A DNA stretch of 19,713 nt from positions 1 through 19,713 of the forward strand of contig USKU01000016.1 in NCBI GenBank assembly GCA_900555335.1, written 5' to 3'. Shown in pieces: positions 6,990 through 13,983 of the stretch. The DNA comes from an uncultured Atopobium sp. (GTDB lineage Bacteria; Actinomycetota; Coriobacteriia; Coriobacteriales; Atopobiaceae). A program made the translations under genes and the position numbers. Each line of letters begins with the position of its first letter. The stretch's first letter is position 1. The notes beneath the pieces are model-generated. The model searched no databases and was not told the DNA's origin. It saw only the letters and a program-made list of their open reading frames with translations.

Positions 6990-8423
6990 ATGCTCAATCC
7001 ATTCAAGAAAAGTCGTACTGCGTACAACAATTCTTCCGTACATAAGCAGGTAGAGCGTCTTCGCACACCTCGCTATGAGCTTGATGACTCGCGCACAAAC
7101 GGGGGTCAACCTGGCATTGTGGTTACATGGTGGACCAGGCTTCTCTCTGCCGTAGTCTCTGGCGATATTGCTAATCAAGACGAGCAATACTTGGCACATC
7201 AAACGTCCCAGGATTATCTCTTCAATGCACTTGGACAAGGTGCCTGGGGTGCACTTTTCCCGCTTTTAACTGTTGTTTGCTCTCAGCTTGTTGGCATTGA
7301 ACAAGCAGGACTTTTCTCCATGGCATTTGTTGTGGCAACACTTTTGTTATTTATTGCCCAATACGGTGTTCGCACGTATCAAGTTTCCGACATAGTTGAA
7401 CAACGTAGTTTTTCTGATTACCAGATTCAACGCGCAGCTACTGTTGTTGTCATGGTGCTAGCAGGTCTTATTTGGTGCTTCTTTAAAGGGTATACCGAGC
7501 CCATGTTTTCTATCTGCACGGGAGCTTTGCTTTTTAGGGCAGTTGACGGTATGGCTGATGTCTACGAAGGTCGTCTTCAGCAAAAAGACAAGCTCTACCT
7601 CGCAGGACTCAGTCAGGCTCTTAGGTGTTGTGCCAGTTTTATTCTCTTTACTGTTGTGTTGTTTGTTACCAGAAATCTTGTATGGGCAAGCTGGAGCATG
7701 GGTATTTGTGCCCTTATTACCCTGGTATTTGTTTCTGCTCCCCTGGCCATTCTTGAGACCGATAAAAGCGTGCGCATCAAACTTACAAACATCAAAGATA
7801 TCTTTGTACAGTGCTGGCCTCTCTTTTTAGCACTTTTCCTCTACAACCTTATTGACTCGCTGCCAAAGTTTGCCATGGAAGGCACGCTTTCTTACAGCAA
7901 TCAGTTGTACTTCAACGCACTTTATTTCCCAGCTCACACTATTTTGATGATCTCTACACTCATCTACAGGCCACAGCTCTTCAAACTTGCTAGTTTGCTA
8001 GAAACCTCAATTCATAATCCCGCTAATAAGAAACGCTTTGGCGTAATGGTACTTGCAATGTTTGGAGCCATTGCCGTAGTCACCATTGGTACCGCTGCAT
8101 TTGTCGAGATCATTGGCATTCCTCTTAACGGCTTCTTGTATGGCGTTGACTTTGAACAATATCGTGGACTTGCACGCATTATGGTGGCCACGGGTGGACT
8201 TTGTGCTGCAATTGACTTTTTGTACCAGCTCATCACCATCATGCGAGTTCAAAAAGCCGTTACGCGCGCTTACCTCATTTCATTTGCTGTATCCATCCCC
8301 ATTATCTGGATGATGGTCAGCTTTACTGGTCTTAATGGCGCAGTTATTGGCAGCTTCTCATCCATCCTTATCCTCTTCTTACTGCTCATCAGCGAATACG
8401 CCGTAGCACGCCTAAAGAGCTAA
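6990..8423 (+). CDS. MOP-superfamily flippase, polysaccharide transporter type (Wzx-like)
   Basis: This 477-residue multi-pass membrane protein has an N-terminal hydrophilic tail of about 78 residues and then roughly 12 hydrophobic segments. The first runs from about residue 80 (ALGQGAWGALFPLLTVVC). The spacing, a stretch like ALLFRAVDGMADVYEGRLQQ and an LYFNALYFPAHTILMIS segment resemble Wzx-type lipid-linked oligosaccharide flippases. Such proteins move undecaprenyl-linked glycans across the membrane. No glycosyltransferase or polymerase genes lie nearby, which is unusual because these genes usually sit in glycan clusters. The ribosome-binding site (TTAGG) is weak. It is the only plus-strand gene in the left half of the window. 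The superfamily is fairly sure; the substrate is unknown. Confidence 0.8.
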   Translation: MLNPFKKSRTAYNNSSVHKQVERLRTPRYELDDSRTNGGQPGIVVTWWTRLLSAVVSGDIANQDEQYLAHQTSQDYLFNALGQGAWGALFPLLTVVCSQLVGIEQAGLFSMAFVVATLLLFIAQYGVRTYQVSDIVEQRSFSDYQIQRAATVVVMVLAGLIWCFFKGYTEPMFSICTGALLFRAVDGMADVYEGRLQQKDKLYLAGLSQALRCCASFILFTVVLFVTRNLVWASWSMGICALITLVFVSAPLAILETDKSVRIKLTNIKDIFVQCWPLFLALFLYNLIDSLPKFAMEGTLSYSNQLYFNALYFPAHTILMISTLIYRPQLFKLASLLETSIHNPANKKRFGVMVLAMFGAIAVVTIGTAAFVEIIGIPLNGFLYGVDFEQYRGLARIMVATGGLCAAIDFLYQLITIMRVQKAVTRAYLISFAVSIPIIWMMVSFTGLNGAVIGSFSSILILFLLLISEYAVARLKS

Positions 8424-8472
8424 CCAACGTGGTCAAGACTGAAGAGCCATAAACTACCCCGTTTTCTAACGC

Positions 8473-8512
8473 AAAATCCCTCTGCTCCATACATTGGAAC
8501 AGAGGGATTTTT
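8473..8512 (+). terminator. Terminator after the flippase gene
   Basis: A 10-base-pair stem pairs AATCCCTCTG (8475-8484) with CAGAGGGATT (8500-8509), extended inward by TCC/GGA after one mismatch, and is followed by a T-run. The left side is A-rich, so it could also stop minus-strand transcripts coming from the glutaredoxin gene. Confidence 0.88.
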
Positions 8513-8518
8513 GTTCAT

Positions 8519-8555
8519 AAGGCGAGAAAACCTACTGCTTGACGGATTTCTCGGC
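8519..8555. repeat. Second inverted pair of the dispersed repeat, after the glutaredoxin gene
   Basis: AAGGCGAGAAAACC (8519-8532) faces GGATTTCTCGGC (8544-8555), giving a CGAGAAA/TTTCTCG stem of 7 base pairs plus 2 more after one mismatch. It lies just downstream of the glutaredoxin stop codon, as the ppc pair lies downstream of ppc. There is no adjacent T-run, so it is a weak terminator on its own, but it sits next to the strong hairpin at 8473-8512. Confidence 0.65.
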
Positions 8556-8562
8556 AACGATC

Positions 8563-8880
8563 TTAGAAGGAGCAAGCACCGCCGATGGTGCAAGCAGCTG
8601 CAGCGGAACCATCGTCTGAATCATCGTTTGAACCAGAAACGTGGAAGACCTCAGAAAGGTAATTGATGATGTCGCCGGACTCATACATTGCCTTGCCGTC
8701 GATGAACAGACATGGGACCTGACGCTTTCCGCCAACCTCAATAAGGCGCTCGCGAGCTGCGTCATCAGCAACGATATCGTGCATAGGAAGCTCAATGTTG
8801 TTCTGCTCCATAAAGGACATGACCTTGTGGCAGTATGGGCAGGTTGGCTTATAGAAAAGCTCAAGATTCTGAGTAGCCAT
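8563..8880 (-). CDS. Glutaredoxin-like protein with Cys-containing tail
   Basis: This 105-residue thioredoxin-fold protein has the dithiol active site CPYC (residues 14-17) after a short strand (LELFYKP). It also has the cis-Pro loop RQVPCLFIDG and the C-terminal GDIINYLSE helix, the layout of a classical dithiol glutaredoxin. The last 25 or so residues form an acidic, low-complexity linker ending in ACTIGGACSF, with two extra Cys residues not part of the standard fold. The start is supported by AAAGGAG upstream. It probably reduces protein or small-molecule disulfides; the electron donor is unknown, and I see no glutathione genes here. Confidence 0.88.
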   Translation of the reverse strand: MATQNLELFYKPTCPYCHKVMSFMEQNNIELPMHDIVADDAARERLIEVGGKRQVPCLFIDGKAMYESGDIINYLSEVFHVSGSNDDSDDGSAAAACTIGGACSF

Positions 8881-8963
8881 AAAAACTCCTTTTGTTAGTA
8901 ATTACTACTACTTTGTCTATACCCACCATAGCGTAGTTGTTTCACATGGATTTAGATAGGCAT

Positions 8964-8990
8964 AAAAATAGCCGCACAAGGCGGCTATTT
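8964..8990 (-). terminator. Terminator after tRNA-Thr
   Basis: A perfect 10-base-pair stem pairs AAATAGCCGC (8966-8975) with GCGGCTATTT (8981-8990) around a 5-base loop. On the minus strand it runs into a T-run. It starts 10 bases after the encoded CCA of the tRNA. Confidence 0.9.
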
Positions 8991-8999
8991 AGTAGTTGA

Positions 9000-9075
9000 T
9001 GGTGCCAGCAACCAGGATCGAACTGATGACCCCCGCTTTACGAGAGCGGTGCTCTACCAACTGAGCTATGCTGGC
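9000..9075 (-). tRNA. tRNA-Thr (anticodon CGT)
   Basis: The full cloverleaf can be drawn on the minus strand. The acceptor stem GCCAGCA pairs with TGCTGGC, the D arm is GCTC...GAGC, and the anticodon stem is CCGCT/AGCGG with loop CTCGTAA. The T loop is TTCGATC, the discriminator is A, and CCA is encoded in the gene. Anticodon CGT reads ACG (Thr). It has its own promoter and terminator. Confidence 0.97.
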
Positions 9076-9094
9076 GTGCAAAAGCGCGCTAACA

Positions 9095-9123
9095 ACTATA
9101 CGGGGAAGCCCTGTATTATTCAA
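9095..9123 (-). promoter_or_regulatory. Promoter of tRNA-Thr
   Basis: TTGAAT (9123-9118) and TATAGT (9100-9095) are separated by exactly 17 bases on the minus strand, 20 bases upstream of the tRNA 5' end. They match the consensus at 4 of 6 and 5 of 6 positions. Confidence 0.7.
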
Positions 9124-9132
9124 GCAGAAATA

Positions 9133-10323
9133 CTAAAGAAGCCCGAGAACACCACGAACAAGGCGCTCAAGATCATTTGCATACTTCTCAGATGCCTCTT
9201 GAACGCTCTTATGCGTAGTTCCGTGAGCTCCAGCTGGGTTTGCTGCAAGCGTCAGAGCCAACACATTCATTTCAAGAGCGCGAGCCATAATGACTTCAAG
9301 AGCTGTGGAAACGCCAACGTATGAGACGCCAAAGCTACGAAGCATAGCAACCTCTGCAGGAGTCTCAAAGTTTGGTCCCAAAAGACCAGCAAAAACACCC
9401 TCATTGAGCTCAATTTTAAGGTCATCCGCTACGCCACGTGCAAGCGTTCTTAGATAAGGCGAGAAGGCATCATTCATATCTACAAATGGGGTCTCGACAT
9501 CGCGAAGGCCTGCCCACTCTGCAAGCGGATTGGTTCCCGTGAGGTTAATCTGATCAGTAATAACGCCAAGACCAGTCTTTGCGTTTCCAGAAACAGCACC
9601 TGTTGCACCTGCAAAAATAATATCTTTGCAGCCCAGGTGATGAGCATGTTGAACAAGAGAGGTTACCTCAGCTGCAGAATAACCCTGATAGAGGTGCACA
9701 CGACCAGGATAAACAACTACAGGCACGCCGTCGATAGTACCAATAGTTGCCTCAAAGCTGTGACCAGCCATAGGAGAAGCGTCAACAGGGAAACCTGGAA
9801 TGTCACGATAATCAATACGACGGACTGGCTTTACCAAATCAGCAAGATGACCAAGTCCGGTTCCCAAAATAAGAGCAACAGGATGCTCAACAGATGGGCT
9901 TACATTCTCAATGGTTTTCTCGGTAACCACGCAAATCCCCTCCTCTAAGAGGTGACGAGTAAGTGTTCCCTCGCCAGAAACAAGCTTTCCTGAGTACGTA
10001 CCATCATAAATCTCATGCACGCCACAAGACGGGCTTTTTGCCTTCAAAACGGCGAGCGTTATGTCAGAAGACGTAACAGCACTAAGAGCAATCTTAGATC
10101 CTCGTTCAAAATCATCTGTTACATCTGAGCCATCCTTGAGCCAAACACGTCCTTCTCGCTGTTCCGCGGGCGGACGAGGCACAGGAAGACCTGAGGAAGT
10201 CTCGGGGCAAATCTTTGTGACGTTTACTTTTTCTGCCAGCTTTTGTACTGCAGAAACAGGCTTGGCCCCTCCGTCATATCTGACGGGGAGGCCAAGTAAA
10301 CAAGCGCTAATAGCAACTCTCAT
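9133..10323 (-). CDS. Fusion of a DUF523/TudS-type desulfurase domain and purine nucleoside phosphorylase
   Basis: Residues 1 to about 140 are a DUF523 domain. It keeps the three Cys positions of the family: C8 in SACLLG, C39 in ICPE and C100 in SPSCG, together with YDGG and PRPPAE. Characterised DUF523 members (TudS) use a [4Fe-4S] cluster held by such Cys residues to remove sulfur from 2-thiouracil. Residues from about 147 to 396 are a trimeric-type purine nucleoside phosphorylase: LILGTGLG phosphate loop, PGFPVD, GRVHLYQGY, FVDMNDAFSPYLR and GLLGPNFETPAE. The PNP part departs from the usual pattern at the base-binding region: GATGAVS where TNAAG-like is common, VSTALEV where MSTVPEV is common, and LAANPAGA. 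It follows the SurA-like gene after 13 bases, likely in one operon. Domain identities are secure; the combined role is inferred to be salvage of thiolated nucleosides or bases. Confidence 0.88.
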   Translation of the reverse strand: MRVAISACLLGLPVRYDGGAKPVSAVQKLAEKVNVTKICPETSSGLPVPRPPAEQREGRVWLKDGSDVTDDFERGSKIALSAVTSSDITLAVLKAKSPSCGVHEIYDGTYSGKLVSGEGTLTRHLLEEGICVVTEKTIENVSPSVEHPVALILGTGLGHLADLVKPVRRIDYRDIPGFPVDASPMAGHSFEATIGTIDGVPVVVYPGRVHLYQGYSAAEVTSLVQHAHHLGCKDIIFAGATGAVSGNAKTGLGVITDQINLTGTNPLAEWAGLRDVETPFVDMNDAFSPYLRTLARGVADDLKIELNEGVFAGLLGPNFETPAEVAMLRSFGVSYVGVSTALEVIMARALEMNVLALTLAANPAGAHGTTHKSVQEASEKYANDLERLVRGVLGLL

Positions 10324-10336
10324 TGCTTTTCAAATC

Positions 10337-11185
10337 CTAGAGAGCAAGAGAGTAAACAGCAATAGATGCCTTACCAAGAATCTCGTTGATCTTCTGTGAC
10401 CACTCCTGAGAAGCCTTGCTTGCAACAGCAGAGTACTTGCTCATTGCAACCTGATAAGCGGTCTGAGCGGCTGCATAAGAAGCGGAATCTTTGGAGATTG
10501 AATAAGCAGAGAGCTGCTTGTAGTAATCGCCATCCTGGGAAGCCCAAGTGTTATTGTTTGCGTCCCACTCATCACCAGCAAGACCAATAATGTACTGAGC
10601 ATACTCCTGACTTGTAGTCTCAGAGTTACCATCTTCTGGTGCCGTTGGTGCCTGTGGAGCGTCTGGAAGCTTAGTAGTCAGAACTTTATCACGATACTTC
10701 TTCATGATGACAGCATCATTGATGAGCTTCTTAGCAACATCTTCAGAGAGCTTGTATGCAGAAGCAACCTGGCTGACATCAGTAGTCTTGAAGTTGGTCT
10801 GCATGTAATTATTAATGTCGTCATCAGAGACAGTAATACCCGTGCTCTGAGCCTCAGCAACAACAAGAGTATTACGAACGTAACCAATAATCTTATCCGC
10901 TGGTGGGACAGCATAGGTGCCGTCAGACTGCTTTGCTGCGTCAAGACCAGAAGTATTCTCAATGACCTCACGAGCAGTTACTTCTTTGGTCTGACCGTTA
11001 TAGGTATAAGAAGCAATAGGAGTGTTGAGCTCGCCCTCAGAAAGTGTGGTGCGACCGTTCAAAGAACCAGTAGCTCCGCCGCCGCCAAGAAGGAAGCGAC
11101 CGATGACAATACCAAGAACAAACAGTACAACTGCTCCAACTCCGATAAAAATCTTTGAGTTCTTTCTTACATCAATAGATGGCAT
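10337..11185 (-). CDS. Membrane-anchored extracytoplasmic protein with SurA-N-like region
   Basis: The 282-residue product begins with a short basic segment and one strongly hydrophobic helix (about residues 12-33) ending in a Gly-rich linker. The remaining sequence is hydrophilic and presumably outside the membrane. The middle part (VRNTLVVAEAQSTGITVSDDDINNYM, about 104-130 in two overlapping helices) looks like the SurA/PrsA N-terminal chaperone domain. No PpiC peptidyl-prolyl isomerase core is evident. I place the start at the ATG at 11185, with AAAGG seven bases upstream; the in-frame ATG at 11200 lacks a site. The C-terminal third is rich in Ala, Ser and Tyr. A foldase or secretion chaperone role is an inference. 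Confidence 0.75.
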   Translation of the reverse strand: MPSIDVRKNSKIFIGVGAVVLFVLGIVIGRFLLGGGGATGSLNGRTTLSEGELNTPIASYTYNGQTKEVTAREVIENTSGLDAAKQSDGTYAVPPADKIIGYVRNTLVVAEAQSTGITVSDDDINNYMQTNFKTTDVSQVASAYKLSEDVAKKLINDAVIMKKYRDKVLTTKLPDAPQAPTAPEDGNSETTSQEYAQYIIGLAGDEWDANNNTWASQDGDYYKQLSAYSISKDSASYAAAQTAYQVAMSKYSAVASKASQEWSQKINEILGKASIAVYSLAL

Positions 11186-11319
11186 ATCCTTGCCTTTCAT
11201 CGCTTAATGCAACTATGCGTACACTAATACAAACCTGTAGTTTACTCTTATTAGCATGCATAAAACATACAACCAGTAAACTCCCCCATTTGCACACAGT
11301 CGTTTACATGCAAAACAAA

Positions 11320-12006
11320 CTACTTGGTAGCTGCAACAATCTCTTCCGAATACTGTTTGATGTATCCAGTGGCATTTTCTGCATCAAACTTCATGCGCTG
11401 AGACAATGCCTTCTTCACATCCTTAGAAATAGTTCCGTGTGCTAAGGCGAGAAGACCCTGGAGCATATCATGGTACTCAGCATCTCCGTGATAGCACTGG
11501 ACCGCCTCATCCAGAAGTGGCCATGCCTCATCAGAATGTTTTGCAGAAGTTGCGCCGTACTGGCAAAGGAACAAAAATGCTGCGAGACGCACTGTTGCCG
11601 AGTCGTCATCAAACAAAGAAGCTTCAGCAGCGTCAAATGCCTTAAAGACCTGGTCACCAAAGTGAGCGCTCAGATTGGCAAGTGCATCAAGTACTTCCCA
11701 ACGGGTTTGTGCCTCTGGCCTATATAGTGCATCAATAAGAGAATCAATGTGCTCTTCAAAAGCAAGAGGAGCAATATGGGCCAGCTCCGCAAGCTCATGA
11801 GATGCGTCTTGACGAGCGCGCCTACTAGCATCAGACAAAGCAATGACCAGTGCATTCACTTTTTTCATCTGTGCCATAGTTGGCTTTTTTGTAGCCTTCT
11901 TAGCAGGTTGCTTTTCTTCTTTTGGCGCCTTTGTAGAGCCCGCTTTTGCGGTTGCCTTAGTTGAAGCCTTTTTTGGCTTCTGAGCAGTTTCTTTCTTTTC
12001 TGCCAT
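11320..12006 (-). CDS. HEAT-repeat protein with Lys/Ala-rich N-terminal tail
   Basis: The 228-residue product has a low-complexity tail of about 45 residues made largely of Lys, Ala, Thr and Pro (for example PAKKATKKP), resembling histone-H1-like or HU-tail extensions. After it come paired helices typical of HEAT repeats (SRRARQDASHELAELAH, QTRWEVLDALANLSAHFG, SATVRLAAFLFLCQYG). HEAT repeats mediate protein or nucleic-acid binding, and the basic tail suggests contact with DNA or RNA; both are inferences. It lies 28 bases after the NYN gene in the same direction, so the two are probably co-transcribed. I do not recognise a named family. Confidence 0.7.
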   Translation of the reverse strand: MAEKKETAQKPKKASTKATAKAGSTKAPKEEKQPAKKATKKPTMAQMKKVNALVIALSDASRRARQDASHELAELAHIAPLAFEEHIDSLIDALYRPEAQTRWEVLDALANLSAHFGDQVFKAFDAAEASLFDDDSATVRLAAFLFLCQYGATSAKHSDEAWPLLDEAVQCYHGDAEYHDMLQGLLALAHGTISKDVKKALSQRMKFDAENATGYIKQYSEEIVAATK

Positions 12007-12034
12007 GAAACCTAAATCCTCTCTAAAACACCCT

Positions 12035-12817
12035 TTATTCTCTAAATCCGTCTACGACAACGGTGCCGCTTTTTTGATCCTCATGAATTTTAATAAATCC
12101 AAGGCTCGATGCTTCACGTAAAAGAGAAGTAAACGAACGATATCCATAAGTTGCCTCAGCAAACTGTGGACGCTTCCTTCGCATAGTCTCCTTTAAACGA
12201 GACGCATAAATAAATGTTTCGCTTTCGCGCTCCAAAGACTCGATGGTCTCAAATAAGAGCTGATAGCAGTCGTGTTTCTCGACAGGTACCTTCTCTTTAA
12301 AGTCTGGAATTCTGCCAGAACTCAAAATATCCTCGTAGAAGATAAACTCGTCACAAACTTCAGCAAGAAGCGAGCTGGTAGACTCCTTCATACCAACGCC
12401 AATGACTGTTTTACCAGCCTCTTTAAGCTTTGCCACAAGTGGCGAGAAGTCCGAGTCACCAGAAAGCACAGCAAAGGTGTCAATGTGGTCTTTAGTAAGA
12501 CACATCTCAACAGCGTCCACCGCAAGTCTAATATCGGCAGAGTTCTTGCCGGTATAAGCCCTATCTGGAATCTCAATGAGCTCAATGCCAAGCTCATGCA
12601 GGGGTGTAATAGCATTTGGAAAGCGTTGCCAATCGCAATATGCACGCTTGGCAGTAATGCGTCCCTTATCAACCAGCCTCTCCATAATGAGCTTCATCTC
12701 TGGAAGATGGCCTGGCTCTTGATGACCGTTTCTCTTTCTTTTACCTGTTCCTAGTGCCAAATTTTCATAATCGATGAAAACCGCAATAGAGCTCTGAGGA
12801 GTAGAAATATCACTCAT
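12035..12817 (-). CDS. NYN-domain ribonuclease-like protein with C-terminal OST-HTH/LOTUS domain
   Basis: Residues 8 to about 155 form a NYN (PIN-like) nuclease domain. The expected acidic residues are present: D16 in FIDYEN, D95 and D101 in NSADIRLAVDAVE, and D121/D123 in SGDSDF. Residues from about 180 onward match an OST-HTH/LOTUS winged-helix domain (RPQFAEATYGYRSFTSLLREASSLGFI), which binds RNA in known cases. The combination is that of LabA/YacP-like or MARF1-like RNA-processing proteins. An AAAGGA site supports the start. It lies 26 bases downstream of the dehydrogenase gene and 28 bases upstream of the HEAT gene. RNA cleavage is likely; the targets are unknown. Confidence 0.9.
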   Translation of the reverse strand: MSDISTPQSSIAVFIDYENLALGTGKRKRNGHQEPGHLPEMKLIMERLVDKGRITAKRAYCDWQRFPNAITPLHELGIELIEIPDRAYTGKNSADIRLAVDAVEMCLTKDHIDTFAVLSGDSDFSPLVAKLKEAGKTVIGVGMKESTSSLLAEVCDEFIFYEDILSSGRIPDFKEKVPVEKHDCYQLLFETIESLERESETFIYASRLKETMRRKRPQFAEATYGYRSFTSLLREASSLGFIKIHEDQKSGTVVVDGFRE

Positions 12818-12843
12818 AATCGGGGTTCCTTTGCGGCTAGCAC

Positions 12844-13908
12844 TTAGTGGCAGCAGTGGCCGTCATGACCGTGCTCGTGACCTTCATGCTCATGATGATG
12901 TCCGTGACCATGGCACTCGCACTCGTGCTCACCATCTTCGTGGTCGTGACCACAGCAGCACTCATGCTCACCCTCATCTTCCTGGCTCTCAAGGAGCGAC
13001 CAGTCAAGACCAGCTGCAGTGCTCGTAGCCTCATCAGCATAAAGGAGCGAAATTGCCTGAGTACCCTTACGAGCGCCACCAATCTGGCAAAGCATGTCAT
13101 ACAGGGTAAAGGCAGTCTCTGCACCAGGGAGGGTAATCTCAAGGTCCTCAGACTGAGCAAGAGCAAGCGCAATATCCTTGCGGAAGTGCTCAGCCAAAAA
13201 TCCTGGTTGGAAGTCTCCCTCAAGCGACTTAGGAGCAAGCTCTTTAAGTGCGCGAGAAGAACCCATGCCACTAGCAACAACCTCAAGCATCTGCTCAACG
13301 TCAAGTCCACCCTGCTCTGCCAAGGCCATTGCGTCTGCATAGCCAATCATGCAGGAAGCAAGAGAAACCTGGTTACAAAGCTTTGCGGTCTGACCCTTAC
13401 CGGCACCACCCATGCAGAAAATCTTTGCCGAGAAGGTCTCGAGAAGAGCGCGTACTGGCTCAACATCATTCTCAGTTGCGCCGACAATCAGCGTAAGAGT
13501 GCCGTCCTGAGCACCCTTCTGGCCGCCCGTAACAGGACAGTCAAAGGCATGCTTTCCCTCAATTTCAGCAGCATCGTGAATATCACGAGCAAGCTGAGAT
13601 GAAGAAGTGGTCAGATCAATAAGGTACGCACCCTTCTTAGCAACGCGGATAAGGCCATCTGTTGCCAAGTAAACGTCTTCAACATCAGTTGGATAACCAA
13701 CCATGGTAAAGACAACATCAGCGTCTTTTGCAGCATCTTTCACACTCTCTGCAGCGTGAGCGCCCAACGAGACAAGCTTTTGTGCTTTCTCTGGTGTTCT
13801 GTTGTAAACAGTAACGTCATAACCAGCAGAAATAAGGTGCTCTGCAATAGGAGCGCCCATAATGCCTGTTCCAATAAAAGCAACCTTTGCATTCTTGCTC
13901 AGTGCCAT
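12844..13908 (-). CDS. 3-hydroxyisobutyrate dehydrogenase family oxidoreductase with His/Cys-rich C-terminal tail
   Basis: Residues 1 to about 300 are a complete beta-hydroxyacid dehydrogenase. It has the GTGIMGAP dinucleotide loop (13-20), the DCPVTGG substrate-binding signature (123-129), the catalytic Lys near 176 in GKGQTAKLCNQ, and a FRKDIALA segment. Such enzymes oxidise 3-hydroxyacids or reduce semialdehydes with NAD(P). From about residue 308 the protein continues into a 46-residue tail that contains 15 His and 7 Cys among Glu, Asp and Gly, resembling the metal-binding tails of nickel or zinc chaperones. The start is supported by AAAGGAC upstream. The catalytic part is secure; metal storage or delivery by the tail is inferred. 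Confidence 0.9.
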   Translation of the reverse strand: MALSKNAKVAFIGTGIMGAPIAEHLISAGYDVTVYNRTPEKAQKLVSLGAHAAESVKDAAKDADVVFTMVGYPTDVEDVYLATDGLIRVAKKGAYLIDLTTSSSQLARDIHDAAEIEGKHAFDCPVTGGQKGAQDGTLTLIVGATENDVEPVRALLETFSAKIFCMGGAGKGQTAKLCNQVSLASCMIGYADAMALAEQGGLDVEQMLEVVASGMGSSRALKELAPKSLEGDFQPGFLAEHFRKDIALALAQSEDLEITLPGAETAFTLYDMLCQIGGARKGTQAISLLYADEATSTAAGLDWSLLESQEDEGEHECCCGHDHEDGEHECECHGHGHHHEHEGHEHGHDGHCCH

Positions 13909-13944
13909 GTATGAGTCCTTTCAGACTGAAATAAATATACAAAC

Positions 13945-13970
13945 TGGGGCCGCTCCAAAGAGCGACCCCA
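13945..13970 (-). terminator. Terminator of the hpf-degV operon
   Basis: An 11-base-pair stem (one G-T wobble) pairs 13945-13955 with 13960-13970 around a 4-base loop. It is followed on the minus strand by GTTTG and an A/T-rich tract. It lies 14 bases after the degV stop codon. Confidence 0.85.
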
Positions 13971-13983
13971 TACCTTGTACCCG

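Noticed and set aside
6843..7238. 131-codon minus-strand frame across the ppc/flippase intergenic region
   Set aside because: It overlaps the flippase start in antisense and both candidate promoters, has no recognisable domain and lacks support from a ribosome-binding site.
11223..11310. Three GTTTAC/GTAAAC-type short repeats upstream of the SurA-like gene, considered as operator sites
   Set aside because: The copies are only 6-7 bases, irregularly spaced and of mixed orientation, and I found no convincing promoter boxes around them.
13428..13439. 12-base identity GCCGAGAAGGTC shared with 15119-15130
   Set aside because: It may be a diverged copy of the dispersed repeat, but two copies in coding sequence are not enough to count as a separate element.
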